Below, piece after piece: positions 33,603-45,780 of a stretch of 64,000 nt of DNA. Each line of letters begins with the position of its first letter. Positions within the stretch are counted from its first letter, which is position 1. The notes under the pieces were generated by a model. The model saw only the letters and a list, made by a program, of their open reading frames with translations, was not told the DNA's origin and ran no database searches. Source of the DNA: Siphonodentalium dalli (taxonomy: Eukaryota > Mollusca > Scaphopoda > Gadilida > Siphonodentaliidae); NCBI GenBank assembly GCA_032622095.1, contig CP136066.1, positions 108,335,319 to 108,399,318 of the forward strand, read 5' to 3'. The translations under genes were made by a program, and so were the position numbers.

Positions 33603-34555
33603 GACTGTTTTAAATAAAACAAAGGTAGGTCGTGGTTGAGTTGGACTCAGACAATGGTTTTAGCTTGACCTATATAAAAATTGATGTCATGAGGTCAATA
33701 TCATTGACAATATGGCCAATATGTAGTGCAAAATATAATAGAGCAGAAAGGGTCTAGTTACTACGAATCGGGTGGCTGGTCCGATTGGAGCAAAGACTAG
33801 TATAATGCACAAAATTCGGCATCAACTAAGTTTCTACTTCATGTATGTAAAAGTATATTTTAATATTTGCGTGCTCTCAATGTCTTTTGCTTAGACTACA
33901 TGAAATCAGAAATGTAGTAACCTAACCCCTCGAGCTATAATGGAGACTAGTGTAAAAAAAAAACTGTAACAGGTGACAGACTGACAATCTTTAAAAGGTT
34001 GAAAGTCGTTCTTTCCAACATCAAATGACTGGACTGAAGTATGTTGCTCCATTTTCATAAAAATATAAAATTATAATTGGTATTTAAATGACAACTTATG
34101 CCAACAATATAACAGTAAATTTAGTAATATTCCCATTTCATATGGTTATTAAAGAATATGTTCTCAAACAAAATAAATGGACAGAAAGGTGACCTACCAG
34201 TAGTTTCTAAGAAAATTCACTTAATAATAATGTGATATATCTGCACAATTAACTGCTCAACAGCATTTCTGCTATGCAAAATATGTCAAGAGAACATTCT
34301 GTATATAAAATTAATCACATTATGTTATTTTCAAATAGTAAACTTCTCTTCGATAACAATATATATGTTTCAATGGTTTTGGAAATTGTAATATCGAGTT
34401 CTAGTAACTGACTTATTTTAATATGTAATATCCTGTTAATGAGAATTTGCAGAAGATCAAAATGCAAAATGTTTGGGTATGGTATTAAAAGTTATCTGGA
34501 CATGAATTTGAATTCTAAAATCTTCTACAAATAGAGTTATCACTCCTGCAATAGG
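33603..34555. other. AT-rich intergenic, nothing recognised
   Basis: No ORF, hairpin family or tandem repeat of note was seen. Confidence 0.5.
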
Positions 34556-34800
34556 TCTGTGTACCGGAGATCACTCTCAGGTGCCTAATTATAAGTGTGA
34601 GCGTGATTATTACTTTTGGAGAAAATTCCCAATGATCACTATTATTTTGCATTGAGACATAAGTGTGAAATTGTCATCGCTATTATTATTTACAGCCTAA
34701 ATTATTAATTTCAGACTAATTGCTCACCCATCACTATTTTTAATTTCAGACTAATTCCTCACCCATCACTATAATAGGCACCTAAGAGTACCGGTAGTTT
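34556..34800. repeat. Weak inverted repeat, possible MITE remnant
   Basis: GTACCGGAGATCACTCTCAG with GTGCCTAATTAT pairs with ATAATAGGCACCTAAGAGTA. It contains a 31-bp tandem pair TTTCAGACTAATTGCTCACC at 34711 and 34742. Confidence 0.45.
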
Positions 34801-35527
34801 TTAATCATTGCAAGACTTTGGCTGTACATAAAAAAGTTGAAAGCTGGCATTAATTAAAAACTACACATATCTTGTATCATGATATATTTATAACACTACA
34901 ATTGAATATTATATATCACTATAACAATACAATTTAATATTATATATCACTATCACAAATAGCTTGATTATGATTGGTATATTGAAACCAATTCATCTTT
35001 TCAACCTTGCAACCCCATAATTATAACAGAAATAGAGGATATGATATTTATGAAACGAGTCTAAGAATTTTCAGTTTTCTCGAGCCTCCGGCGAAGATAT
35101 AGTGCGCTATTCTGTTCTCAGTTTGTGACATTATATCGTATGTTTATTAGATAAATACGAATTACATATTCTATTTATCGTATAACAATGTCCAAAACTA
35201 TATATTTCAAGATTATAATTGCGAGAATTTCGGCATCGCGTTGATTGACGCGCACGAATTTGACCTGCATTTAGTTAGAGACACGGCTCGAACTCGGCTG
35301 CCAATCAGAACACACTTTTTGTCAACAAACCAATCAAATTATCGGAAGGTGATATGAACTAGTAGTTCATATGAAATTGATTTATGACATACTTTCCAAA
35401 GTAAATAATGATTGAGTCATATGATAAAATAATATATGAGTCAGCTGTATGACCGTTAACATTTAAATATCGATGAAACTGAAGGTGGAATATTCAAGAT
35501 GGTTAAAGATACATAATCCAATTTAAC

Positions 35528-35665
35528 GCCCCAAAATTACTATTTCTTTGGGTTCTGGGATAAACAATATTAGATTTGAGCCAAGGAACCCACCCATCAA
35601 AGCCCAGAGTTATCAGGTTTTGAGTTTTGAAATCTGTTATTTTCACCACCTTGAATATTTGGCAG
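35528..35665 (+). repeat. Ancient dispersed repeat, copy 2
   Basis: AAATTACTATTTCTTTGGGT and AAGGAACCCACCCATCAAAG match copy 1. Frames open on both strands here (up to 158 codons) but show no protein family. Confidence 0.45.
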
Positions 35666-35926
35666 TCTGGCAAATATTCAACGAATGCCGACCGACATAC
35701 TCTCGATACCAAATCATTAATTTTCGGCAAATTTAACTCGATTCTGATAACTGAAGTGGCATTCCAAGAAATATTGTTGTTGAAATCTGATGATATGGGG
35801 ACGATCGAATTGTGTACCTTTAATCTATTCGCTGCAACAATTCCAACAACAAATAATTCTATGAAACTCAATTGTAGAATACACAGGAGAAATGCATGCA
35901 TTGCACATATTTCACATACAAGTGTT

Positions 35927-36214
35927 TTAACCTTTTCTATATTAAATGGATTCTCCCATCCAGTTATAAATGTACACATCGGAACATTCTACTGTCCATT
36001 TGGAGGGGTGTTCAGGCAATAAATGCAGACAACAGACATAAAAACAGATAATACAAGATCAGAATGTTTCATATTCATAGGTGGGAAATGTTCAGATAAT
36101 AAGTTCAACAATCGACCTATGGTACCTATGGCCGTTTGATGAACTTATTATCTGAATATTTCCGAACGGAACTACTTGCCATTGAGTATTTAGTATAGAA
36201 ACTGAAAGGGTTAA
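35927..36214. mobile_element. piggyBac-like MITE family B, copy B4
   Basis: TTAACCTTTTCTATATTAAA to GAAACTGAAAGGGTTAA, orientation opposite to B1, hairpin AATAAGTTCAACAATCG / TTGATGAACTTATTATC. Confidence 0.7.
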
Positions 36215-37435
36215 AAGATAGATTTTCAATGAAAAAAGTTATGTTCTAAAAATAGTAACAATTCCTGTCTCAGTTTGTGGGGGGAAATATCTCCAAGTGA
36301 CAGGTCTCTCTGAGTCAAAATTATCATTCTATAACCCTATTAAAATCAATAAGGAAATTTGGTTAAAAATAGTGTCTCGCTTCAGGGCCACAATTACAAA
36401 AACAACAACATTTTTATAATACCTGATTTCAAAACTACAAATAGCTTATTTTGTGAATAATCTACATGTATTTATAAAAGAGTAGGATCTGTCTGTCCAT
36501 CTGATTTTCTCCCAGACTGCTGTTCCGATTTCAACCAAATTTGGTGTGGTGACTCGGGGTAACTTGGTTGAGGTTATAACGGTGTTAGTTTAAAATAAAT
36601 TTGATTTAATAATTTTAACTGAATAAATAAAATAAAAAATTGATTTTAAAATAAGCTCACTATGGGCCTATTTCAGAATAAAATAAGTCCAATATGAACC
36701 TATGTCACTATTTAGGTCCAATATGAACCTATTTATTTGATGTGTTTTTACTGCGGCCCATGCCATCCAATGGAATAACAGGTATAAGTCCGCTATGGGT
36801 TAATACCAGAATCAAATAAGTTCAATATGAACCAATGTCAATATTTAGGTCCAATATGAACCTATCTGCACGAGGATATATTGAAGTAGCATAATAAATA
36901 TTATATCTATATATAAAGGAATACGATCTGTCTGTCATGTGCATGAAGCACACACAGGGGCCACAGGATGCTAATGCACAAAGGAGCCAAAGGCCCCTCC
37001 AATGCTAAATAGAGGCTCCCAAAAGAGCCTTTTTCAGCTAGTTTTCAGATAAAACTGAGAGTAGTATATTATTTTGTCCAAAAAGACATAATAAAGAGGT
37101 TTATTTCTGATTTAGCCAAGCTTACGTGTAATTCATGGTGAAATCTCTTTGTTGAAATGAAATTTGGAGGGTCCTAACAAGATAGAGTTCTCCGAACATC
37201 TTGAGATTTTCTGTTCTGAAAATAGCCCCTTTCTCTGCCCCAGGAATGTGATAAGAAAATGAAGGAATTATAAATAAAATTGATATTAATTGTATAGATA
37301 ACAAGATTGATAAAAGCTTTTCCTGACAGGTCACAGGTGTCCTCAAATCATATCTATTATTTTATACCCTGGAATCTACATAGAACTTGCTAGGAAGAGA
37401 TGCACTATCTTTAACTATTTCACAGCTACACAAGT
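36215..37435. other. AT-rich intergenic with a short repeated block
   Basis: GGTCCAATATGAACCTAT recurs at about 36715 and 36848, with a related AGTCCAATATGAACCTAT at about 36688. A GATCTGTCTGTC motif occurs at 36487 and 36927. No gene recognised. Confidence 0.45.
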
Positions 37436-37575
37436 GGGATAATGTCACCAAATTCACCCTCTGGGAACCTCATTCTGCTTATGCCTCAACTTCTTTGGGA
37501 AACCTGGGATCAGATTGAAGTTCCCCAGTTAAAGTATTGGCACAGGGTTTTCGCAAAATTTCTAAGGAAGGGTTA
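37436..37575. mobile_element. Composite fragment: H-family piece joined to A-family end
   Basis: 37436-37541 is an H-family segment (CACCCTCTGGGAACCTCATT) that runs straight into an A-family terminus (GGCACAGGGTTTTCGCAAAA to AAGGGTTAA), so one truncates the other. Confidence 0.5.
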
Positions 37576-38033
37576 AATGTGCTCCATAATAATAATTAAC
37601 TTTCCCCTATTTATAATAATTAACTTTCCCCTATTTATTTCCATAAAAACAACTGAAAATATGTACTGAAATTTGTCTGCATTTAAAGGTTACAATATAC
37701 TGCTGTAATTTACCCCAATATTCTACCTACAAAAATTATCAGTTGATTAGTCTAGCTGACTCTAGAATAACAATGTGCCCATATATTCAACCAACTGATT
37801 TTAGTCATTTAGGTAAAGATGTGACGTTGGTTCATGTTGTGTTTTATGGGGGTATAAAACACATGCCGAAATGAGTGTTGATTAATCAACAGGTAGGATT
37901 TAAAAAAAAGTGTAGCTGGTAAATCACTGACAGTTTGAAGAGTTTGTTCCAAGACATATGGAGCATCATATCCAAACAGCATATAATTTTACCCAGTGTA
38001 ATTTCAATGCAGAATATTAACCTTGCTCGCATA

Positions 38034-38250
38034 TACAGTAATGCACTAAGTAATCGACCCCTTAACCACAGCAGAATTATGGGTAACTTTTCAGGATTTA
38101 GTCGGAAATATGGCTTGTCGCCATTCATTGGAAAGCTCTCGGAGAGAGCTTTCCGATGAATGGCAACAAGCCATATTTCCGACTAAATCCTGAAAAGTTA
38201 CCCATAATTCTGCTGTGGTTAAGGGGTCGATTACTTAGGGCATTACTGTA
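38034..38250. mobile_element. Fold-back MITE, copy M7
   Basis: Near-perfect 217-bp palindrome, TACAGTAATGCACTAAG to CTTAGGGCATTACTGTA, central GGAGAGAGCTTTCCGATG. Confidence 0.75.
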
Positions 38251-38486
38251 AACAAGTTAATGATATGTATGAAAATATTAGTGATTTTCATGAACATTCG
38301 GATCCATAAGGAAACAGCAATTTAATGGCCTGGTTTACGACCCCATCCTACAACTTGTTTCCTACATTTAAAAAAATAAATTATTTACTGGTTTGAATTA
38401 TGCATGCTCCTGTGGTTAAAAGCTCCTGTGGTTAAAATATGAAACATGTGGCAAAGAAAATAGTTGACGGAAGAGTCTTTTCAGGG

Positions 38487-38630
38487 GAGGAGCCAGGAGC
38501 CTGACAGGGGGGCTATAGCTACCATGCTGACATTGCAGATTTCCCCGATGGGGCTAACACTCCCCAAAAGGGGGGCTGTAACCCCTCCCCTGACACCTCT
38601 TCTGGTGCCACCCCTGATTCTTTTCCATTA
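38487..38630. repeat. G/C-rich GGTGCCACCCCTG repeat fragment
   Basis: CAGGAGCCTGACAGGGGGGC and TCTGGTGCCACCCCTG resemble 49798-49840, 50440-50560 and 43855-43985 (CCCCGACAG..., CCACCC). Probably decayed copies of one repeat built around CAGGGGTGGCACCAG; no full-length copy is visible. Confidence 0.4.
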
Positions 38631-38652
38631 CATTTCCCTTCATGTCTATTAT

Positions 38653-39036
38653 TTAACCATTCATATGGAATGGATTCTCCCATTCAGTTATAAAAGTAAA
38701 CATTGGAATGGTTTATTATTCATCAGGAGCAATGTTCAGGAATTACAGTAATGCCCTAATTAATCGACTCCATAACCACAGCAGAATTATGGGTAACTTT
38801 TCAGGATTTAGTCGGAAATATGGCTTGTTGCCATTCTCGGGGGTAACTGAAAAGTTACCCATAATTCTGCTGTGGTTATGGAGTCGATTAATTAGGGCAT
38901 TACGCAGAAGGATTCCTAATCATTAGTGAGATATGTTCAGATAATAAGTTCAACAAACGCCATAGACTATGGTCGTTTGTTGAATTTATAATCTGAACAG
39001 TTCCTAAGGGATGAGTATTTAGTATAGAAAGGGTGA
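38653..39036. mobile_element. piggyBac-like MITE family B, copy B5, split by M8
   Basis: TTAACCATTCATATGGAATG to AGTATAGAAAGGGTGAA; M8 lies between GTTCAGGAAT and CAGAAGGATTCC. Confidence 0.65.
38744..38903. mobile_element. Fold-back MITE, copy M8, inside a family B element
   Basis: Shorter palindrome (TACAGTAATGCCCTAAT to TTAGGGCATTAC) inserted into the family B element at 38653-39036. Confidence 0.7.
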
Positions 39037-39259
39037 ACTGTTTTATAGAAAGAAATACCTCAGATATTTATACATGTAATAAAAGATATCGTTTTCAAAA
39101 ATCTTGTGAAATTCGTGTATAGTTTCACTGTTTGAAGAGGCGATAAAATTATTTTTCCCTCCTACATCTATTGCTTCCAATAAAATGTTTGTAAACCAGG
39201 CTATAATATTGGTGTAGCCTAAACCAATTGTTTCAAGTTTCATACTAAAGCCCCCTACG

Positions 39260-41285
39260 TTAGAGAGACAATTTCCTCTGCCTTTCACCATCGCGGAAGT
39301 TTTTGTCGAACCTCTGATACATTTCACCTGAAATCTCACCCGTAAGAAGCTTTTGTAATAGCGGACGTTTATCACTATCATCAACAGTTTTCTGGACAGG
39401 ACTAGAGTTTTCCTTTCTTGAAGAATAAAGATCCAAAGGATAACGTGAGTCCACATATCCTCGAAGAACCTTTTCTAATTCTGACATGTTTTTACCACCA
39501 GAATTTTTCGAACATTTCAGACTAGTTTGTGCCGGTTTCATAGCTTTCTGTTTTTTCTGATCCTCTGCCTGAGCATTCAACAGAATCATTCTAAGTTTAC
39601 TCTCGAAAAAATCGGTGCTAGATGAAACTGTCGGTGAAGTTGGCATAGAAACCGATGATGACTTAGATTTATTTGGTTGAGCTTGAACATCATCACTATT
39701 CTTTAGAGGAACACTAGTATTAGATTCGCATAATACAGTTGATGAGTCAGGCAGAATAGCGTCATCTTCCAATGAGTAATCATTACTCAGAAGACAATTA
39801 TCACTATCGTTAGACGACCAATTTTGTTGAGTCATTCCTGAAATGAGCGAACAAACCTGCTCATCTCCGAGATTATCACAATATTGAAGTGCAAAATCCA
39901 AAAAGTCCTCCGACGATGACTGGTGGTCCAATGTCGCTGAATTTTCTGCCTCCTGATATGGCATTGTGGGAAAAGCATGACCTGATGAAACTGTACCCGA
40001 AGAACCTGAGCATGATTTGTGAATAGGTTTGGAAATGACATCTGTTTTTTCGGCGAAATGTGTTTCGAGATTGCCTTTCCACATCGGATCAGTTTCTGAT
40101 AGCAGATGTTCAAGATCACTGAAAGTACTACTATCTGGTACAACTTTCGTCGTCATAGAAGACTTTGTCGCTCTTGATTTCTCAATTTTCTTGCTCAACT
40201 GTTCCAGAATGTTTGTACGCAAGAAAGACGGCAGCATTTGAGACTCGCTATCCACCTTATCACTTAGAAGGGAGCGCAGTAATGTTCTTTGACGTTTTTT
40301 ATGTAGATCAAAATCTCCAGTTTCACAATGCTTCCGTTTTGTTGAATCGGGTTCAGTTTTAAAAATATGACTTCTTTGATTCACTTGTTTGCGATCTTTT
40401 TCGCAGTTTGGAGTCACTATGGTATCTGTGTTACAACAATGAGCACTGTTAGCAGAATTATTATTATTGTTGTTGTTTACTAACTCATTAAAATCACAGT
40501 AACTTGGCAGCTGGCCATTAAACATGGAACTATTCAGACATTGTGAGCCAGGAGAGATTGAGGAATTATTAACATTCACAGTTGATGTTTGGTTGTAAGC
40601 GTTTTGGTTGAAAGTTGAAGGGTCTGGAATGTATAATGGTTGATCATCTCGCTTTCTTGTGTCATTATCCAGATTTTTCAAAAAATCATAGAGAAAATCC
40701 AAGTTATTCAGATCAGTAAAATCAGGTTGCTCTATCGAACTTGAAAACATTTCCAGATCTGAATTATTGAATGATGATGAATCTAGAGGTAAATTATCAT
40801 TGAAAGTATTAAGTGAAGGACACGTGTTGTGCAGCATGGAATCGGGACTAGTTTCGTTCTTAATGCATGTCAGAATGTTAGACACACCATCCGAGTCAAT
40901 AATCATGGGATCACATTGGCTTTCACAAATTCTTGACACGTCGCTAACGACTTCACTAGGCTGGTTACTAATGAAGTCTGGCTGTTCGTGAGAATCATAA
41001 TATTCATGCTCCATCGTAGAGATGTCTGAAGGGCTGCCCCTTGGTGAGTAGTTCGAATTAGCACCATTGCTGCTACCTAGAGGGCTGCCGGACATAGAGT
41101 TTCCACTGTGGTAACCGCTGCTTAGTCCATCTGTGTCTGCTTCCTCGGACATATCTGATGTGCTACTAGCACCGCCAGGTGATGAGCCAGCATAATCATT
41201 AAAATCCATGCTCCCAGTCATGGTGGTTACCACAGGACCTTGCATCGTTGATTGATTGCCTTGGACTTCGTGACTATTGTCCTCA
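39260..41285 (-). CDS. Large exon of an unidentified LXXLL-motif nuclear protein
   Basis: The ORF has 661 residues from ATG at 41245, and the frame is open a further 40 nt to a good acceptor (TTCTTTCCAG, ending at 41286), so coding may start in an upstream exon. Numbering from that Met, the protein is rich in Ser, Asn and Asp with an Asn run near 257-263. LXXLL motifs lie at 323-327 (LRSLL), 378-382 (LEHLL) and 630-634 (LQKLL). A bipartite basic signal spans 303-320 (KRK...KKRQR). SUMO-type motifs are IKNE at 128 and FKTE at 295. These are features of nuclear-receptor coregulators or receptor A/B regions, but no DNA-binding or other domain is visible and the family was not recognised. The TAG stop could be bypassed by a weak donor, GTGAAA, after residue Gly653. 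Confidence 0.8.
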
Positions 41286-41754
41286 CTGGAAAGAATGAAG
41301 AAAAATTAATTTAACAAAATTATAACATTATAATGAGAGGCCGATCACGATCATCTGATGGTTAAACCATACGACTACAACAATCGAAACCATCCAGCGA
41401 GCGTACTAATTACCTCCACTCAAAGACCAATATTTCAGCGTTATACAGTCAGCTCCAAGCCTGCGATGTTTATATAATAGAGAATTTGTTATATTTTAAA
41501 TATTTTGAGGTGTTGACAGATACATTGGTTCAGCTAGTAAAGCTACCCCAATAACATAGTCTGGTTTTCAAACAATTCGCATCATTAAAAATTATATGCA
41601 GGAGGGGAAAAAAATAATGAAAGTGTCCATTTAGTATAGAAAGGTTTAACACACGAGTGGTCCAAAGCATGCAGTCACCATCACAGTGTGAACGACATCA
41701 TAACCTCGTCACAGTGAAACTCAGCATTCTGCCAGCGAGTGTCGATCTCATAAC
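41286..41754. other. Intron upstream of the LXXLL exon
   Basis: Begins (minus strand) with the TTCTTTCCAG acceptor. The GGCCGATCACGATC motif at 41340 echoes 16985. No upstream exon identified. Confidence 0.45.
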
Positions 41755-42192
41755 CAAGCCTGCAAATAGTGTGTCTGTCAGTTGCAGAATGAGGTACCCG
41801 GAGGGTGAATGAATTTAGTGATGCTATCCCGCACAGTAAATTCACCCTCTGGGAACATTCTGCTTACAGGCCTCATGGGAGATATACATGTACATGGAGG
41901 ATCAGATTGATGTTCCCCAGTTGAAGTTGGTGATGTTCACCCATTAGTCATCTTGGGTATGCATTTTATCTCCTGCAAATTATGGGATATAGAAACTTTT
42001 CAGAAGTGAAAAAGTAATTAAAAACAATGTTAATTTGAGACCAGATACTTCCCAGAAGGTGAGGCTTAAGCAGAATTAGGTCCACAGAGGGTGAATTTGG
42101 TGATGCTAACCCACTGTGCGGGATAGCATCACTACAATTCACCCTCTGGGGACCTCATCCTGCAAATGACAGACACACAATTTGCAGGCTTG
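41755..42192. mobile_element. hAT-like MITE, copy H7, with 8-bp duplication
   Basis: Ends CAAGCCTGCAAATAGTGTGT and its inverse GCAGGCTTG; flanks CTCATAAC and CTCATATC (7 of 8). The SINE starts just after it. Confidence 0.7.
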
Positions 42193-42224
42193 CTCATATC
42201 TTATTGACAGTGATTACAAACCAA

Positions 42225-42645
42225 GCACTCTAACCGGGAAGTCGGTAGCCGAGAGGTACGTAGCGTACTGGTCTCTCGTGCTAGCGGACCGGGGATCGCA
42301 ACCTGGTCAGGCTATGCTGACAAAAATCAGAACTCTGTCAGATAACAAGTTTGTCAGGCCAAAAAGTCTCATTCGAGATCACTGAATAAGATCCGAATGC
42401 AAAAATGCTGACTTCCCCCATTACAACATTTGTCCAGGTATGTTGTCATGGTACAGTACGCTGTCCGATCGGGCGCGGACATTAATGGCTGACCCGTGTA
42501 CATGCCTCGGTGTATGCATGTTAAAGAACGCTACTGGGGTCACCACAGGGTTATAAAGTTACTCAGCTGTGGTAGCACCTGGGCCGGCTCATAATTGTCA
42601 GTAAATGGCAGCGAGATGTCAAAGGAAGAAGAAAAAAAGAACCAC
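42225..42645 (+). mobile_element. tRNA-derived SINE
   Basis: A perfect pol III A box (TAGCCGAGAGG, 42246-42256) and a one-mismatch B box (GATCGCAAC, 42294-42302) lie 38 bases apart in a tRNA-like head. A body with CATGTTAAAGAACGCTACTG follows, then an A-rich tail (AAGAAGAAAAAAAGAA, to about 42645). Ends are approximate and the SINE family is not assigned. Confidence 0.6.
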
Positions 42646-42730
42646 TGAGCTACCGAGCTCATACGTTACGGTAGGACCTTTTTCCCTCTCCGCTTCTCCC
42701 TGCTGTTGGTGGGCAGAGGTCAACTACCTA

Positions 42731-42976
42731 TTAACACTTTCACAATGGGAGCTGCGCTGGTGCAGCATTAAGTTCATGTGCCAGTTCATTCTCTTATATA
42801 TGCATGTCTCCCACAGGGAGAGAATGCACTGGCTTACAAGGTCAACGTAAATATTATTAGTCCAATGTATTCTATTATATATGGAAGCTCCCTATGGGAG
42901 ACTCACACATATAAGAGGATGCATTGGCACAGAGTTTTAGCTAAATTTCAGGAGTATCCAATGACTGAAGGGTTAA
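42731..42976. mobile_element. piggyBac-like MITE family A, copy A7
   Basis: TTAACACTTTCACAATGGG to ATGACTGAAGGGTTAA; the first hairpin is shortened by a small deletion. Confidence 0.65.
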
Positions 42977-43265
42977 ATCTATTCCTCTCAATTTACAAAG
43001 CTGGGTTGGTTTTATGATGCCATGCTAGATAACCTTATGATGCCATAGCAGATAAGCTGGCATATAGGAAAGCTTCCTTACGAAGAGGAGACAAATCAGT
43101 TAAATCGATCTGCACATTACAAAAGGGATGATTATATAAATGGAGGTCTCTATTCAAACAGACAGTTTAGTTCCCCACTGGCCCCCAGATAGTTGGGATA
43201 CTGTGAATATTTTCATTAAAAGTATTACAGGAATCGCTGACGTCCTATGGGATTTGAGCCAGGGC

Positions 43266-43519
43266 CAAGCCTTGAAATAGGGTGTCTGTCATTTGCAGAA
43301 TGAGGTTCCCAGAGGGTGAATTTAGTGATGCTACCCCGCAGAGTGGGCTAGCATCACCAAATTCACCCTCTGGGGACCTCATTCTGCTTACACCTCAGCA
43401 GAATGAGGTTCCCAGAGGGTGAATTTGGTGATGCTAGCCCGCTATGCGGGGTAGCATCACTAAATTCACCCTCTGGGGACCTCATTCTGCAAATGACAGA
43501 CACCCTATTTCAAGGCTTG
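43266..43519. mobile_element. hAT-like MITE, copy H8, short form with exact 8-bp duplication
   Basis: Two hairpins with almost no spacer. Ends CAAGCCTTGAAATAGGGTGT and inverse. GCCAGGGC occurs exactly on both sides (43258-43265 and 43520-43527). The cleanest and probably youngest copy. Confidence 0.8.
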
Positions 43520-43527
43520 GCCAGGGC

Positions 43528-44342
43528 AATACATTAAATGATGCAATGTGCATCATGTTATATGACATTATCATCATTTACGGGGCTGAAGATATGAGAG
43601 AAACCCATTTTACTGTTTAGCTTCGAAAATACAAAAGGACAGGCCAATAATAGATTGTTAAAGTGAATCAATATACTAATGGTGGTGACATTTAATATAA
43701 ATATATACAGAGAGAGAGAGAGAGGGAAAGAGAGAGTGAGGGAGGGGAAATATATAGAGATAATTATACATGTAACCATATCATAATCATGCCAACAACT
43801 GTTTCAGTTATCAAATCGCAATGCCAAAATTAGTCCAGGGGTAGCATCATGATTTCCATGCAGGGACTATGATCCCCGACAGAAGAGCTTTAGGATCCCT
43901 AATGGGTCGACCATTGCATATCTCCCCAATCCTCCTCAACAGAGGGGCTGTATCCCTGACTCCCTCCCCTGAAGCCACCCATGAATTAGTCGTGATTAGT
44001 CTGTGCTTGTGCATCAACATATATGTATTATTATATGAGTTATAATGCGCCATTTCATAACTAACTTATATAATAATACATATTAAATGCACAGGTTTAT
44101 AAATATCAGAACAAAATCATTTTAATTCAAAACTAATGCTATACTTTCTTATAGAATCTTTTTAAATCATGAAAATAAAGTGGAAAAATCTATTTTTAAC
44201 AAGATAAATATCTGGGTTCTAGGCTGCATTTAATGTGTCAACTTATACATGGTATTTTTATTGGAATCTAAATTAAAAGCAATATAGATATTATAACAAT
44301 TAACCTCAATCCCTGATTATGTTTTTAAACTTGTCTACAATG
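43528..44342. other. Intergenic or intronic, little structure
   Basis: A GA microsatellite at 43711-43735 and a CCACCC repeat fragment near 43855-43985; no gene. Confidence 0.45.
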
Positions 44343-44844
44343 CACCATAGGCCATTTGTTGAACTTATTATCCAAATATTTCCCATAAATGAATATGAAT
44401 CATTTTGATCTTGTTTTATCTGTTTTTATTACACTCCTATGTGCGAGTTCCATTGAACCTCCGTTAATTAAAAATGGTAATATCACTAGTGAATTATGTT
44501 ATTTCTTGTAACGTCATTTACGTTACGTCGCTTTAATACCGATCTAGACTGAACTTTCGATGGTTGATCTTTCTCCACATTGAGGCTTTCATGCATTCGT
44601 TTTGGATGTTTTAATCATATATGGCGAACCAAATTGATGCGGAAGTGTAATAAATAGAGTAATCAATTAGTTCCGAGAATTATGTTAAATAATCACACTC
44701 GATGAGAGAGACGTTTAGGTAAGAAACGAGTGCGCGTTTCATTTCTTACCAAAGTCTCTTGCCTCTCGTGAATTATTTAACGTAATTCTTGAAACCAATT
44801 GATTACTCTCTATTTCTGTTTGTCATCTGTTTAGAAAGGGTTAA
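44343..44844. repeat. Family B copy B6 interrupted by a fold-back insert
   Basis: CCATTTGTTGAACTTATTAT (44350) and the tail TTTAGAAAGGGTTAA (44831) belong to B. Between them an unrelated segment carries a palindrome at 44652-44815 with about 75-bp arms (AATAGAGTAATCAATTAGTT / AACCAATTGATTACTCTCTA). Confidence 0.5.
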
Positions 44845-44878
44845 AGCAATGACAAAGACAACTACTGGTATGTGCAAT

Positions 44879-45286
44879 CAAGCCTGAGTTTAGTGTGCCT
44901 GTCATTTGCAGAATGAGGTCCCCAGAGTGTGAATATAGTGATACTATCCCACATAGCGGGCTAGCATCACTAAATTCCCCCTCTGGGGACCTCATTCTGG
45001 AAAGTTTCTCCATTATAAAATTTCTGTAGAAACTTCTTCACAAAGATTCTATTTCTTTTTTAGCTCAGTTTCTCTATATCATCAAATTGGCAGACGACAC
45101 ATTGCATATTCAAGGTTCCCAATGGGTGTAGATCACAATATTCTCCATTTGGGAACTTCAATCTGAGTCTATGTCTCCCATAGCAGATGAGGCCATGCAG
45201 AATGAGGTCCCCAGAGGGGGAATTCAGTGATGCTAGCCTCTGGTGACTTCATTCTGCAAATGACAGGCACACTAAACTCAGGCTTG
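44879..45286. mobile_element. hAT-like MITE, copy H9, with exact 8-bp duplication
   Basis: Ends CAAGCCTGAGTTTAGTGTGC and inverse CTAAACTCAGGCTTG; TGTGCAAT on both sides (44871-44878 and 45287-45294). Confidence 0.8.
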
Positions 45287-45780
45287 TGTGCAATTTTTTA
45301 TTCATAGACTTCAGTCTGTTTTGACTGATAAGTTAGATTTATAGATTGCACTGGAGTGCAAAAATCATTTCAAGAAAAACGAAAATGAAAAATACCTCGT
45401 TCAGTGAACACTTGTTGCTATTTGCAGTCTGTGAGATAAACCATATCATGAGATGGGCACTGTCCCAGAATCTCTAACAGAAATCGGGCTGTGCATAAAT
45501 GAGTCCCTACTAATGTAACCATATTATACACCATTAGGCCACTATTTTATGTTTGTTGGTTTACATATAATTTTCTATTTAAAGAGGGCAGGAGATAAGA
45601 AGTAAAATTAGTTATGATTTATCTGTTTTTATTACATAATTAGCCCCTAAACCCAGCCTCATATTTTTAAATAAGACAGATGTGTATTACATGTGTATTA
45701 TCGGCATTTGCAGTGACGTAATAGCTTTTAATAGCGCAATGCATGATGTTGATGTTAATGCCCAAACTTTAATATTATAT

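Noticed and set aside
35503-36022. 158-codon minus-strand ORF and 131-codon plus-strand ORF overlapping each other
   Set aside because: Both lie over an ancient dispersed repeat and a family B MITE; neither shows a domain or splice context.
36215-39259. Search for a zinc-finger DNA-binding exon following the LXXLL exon
   Set aside because: No receptor-type CxxC pattern was seen; the stretch is filled with MITEs, so a nuclear-receptor identity is not claimed.
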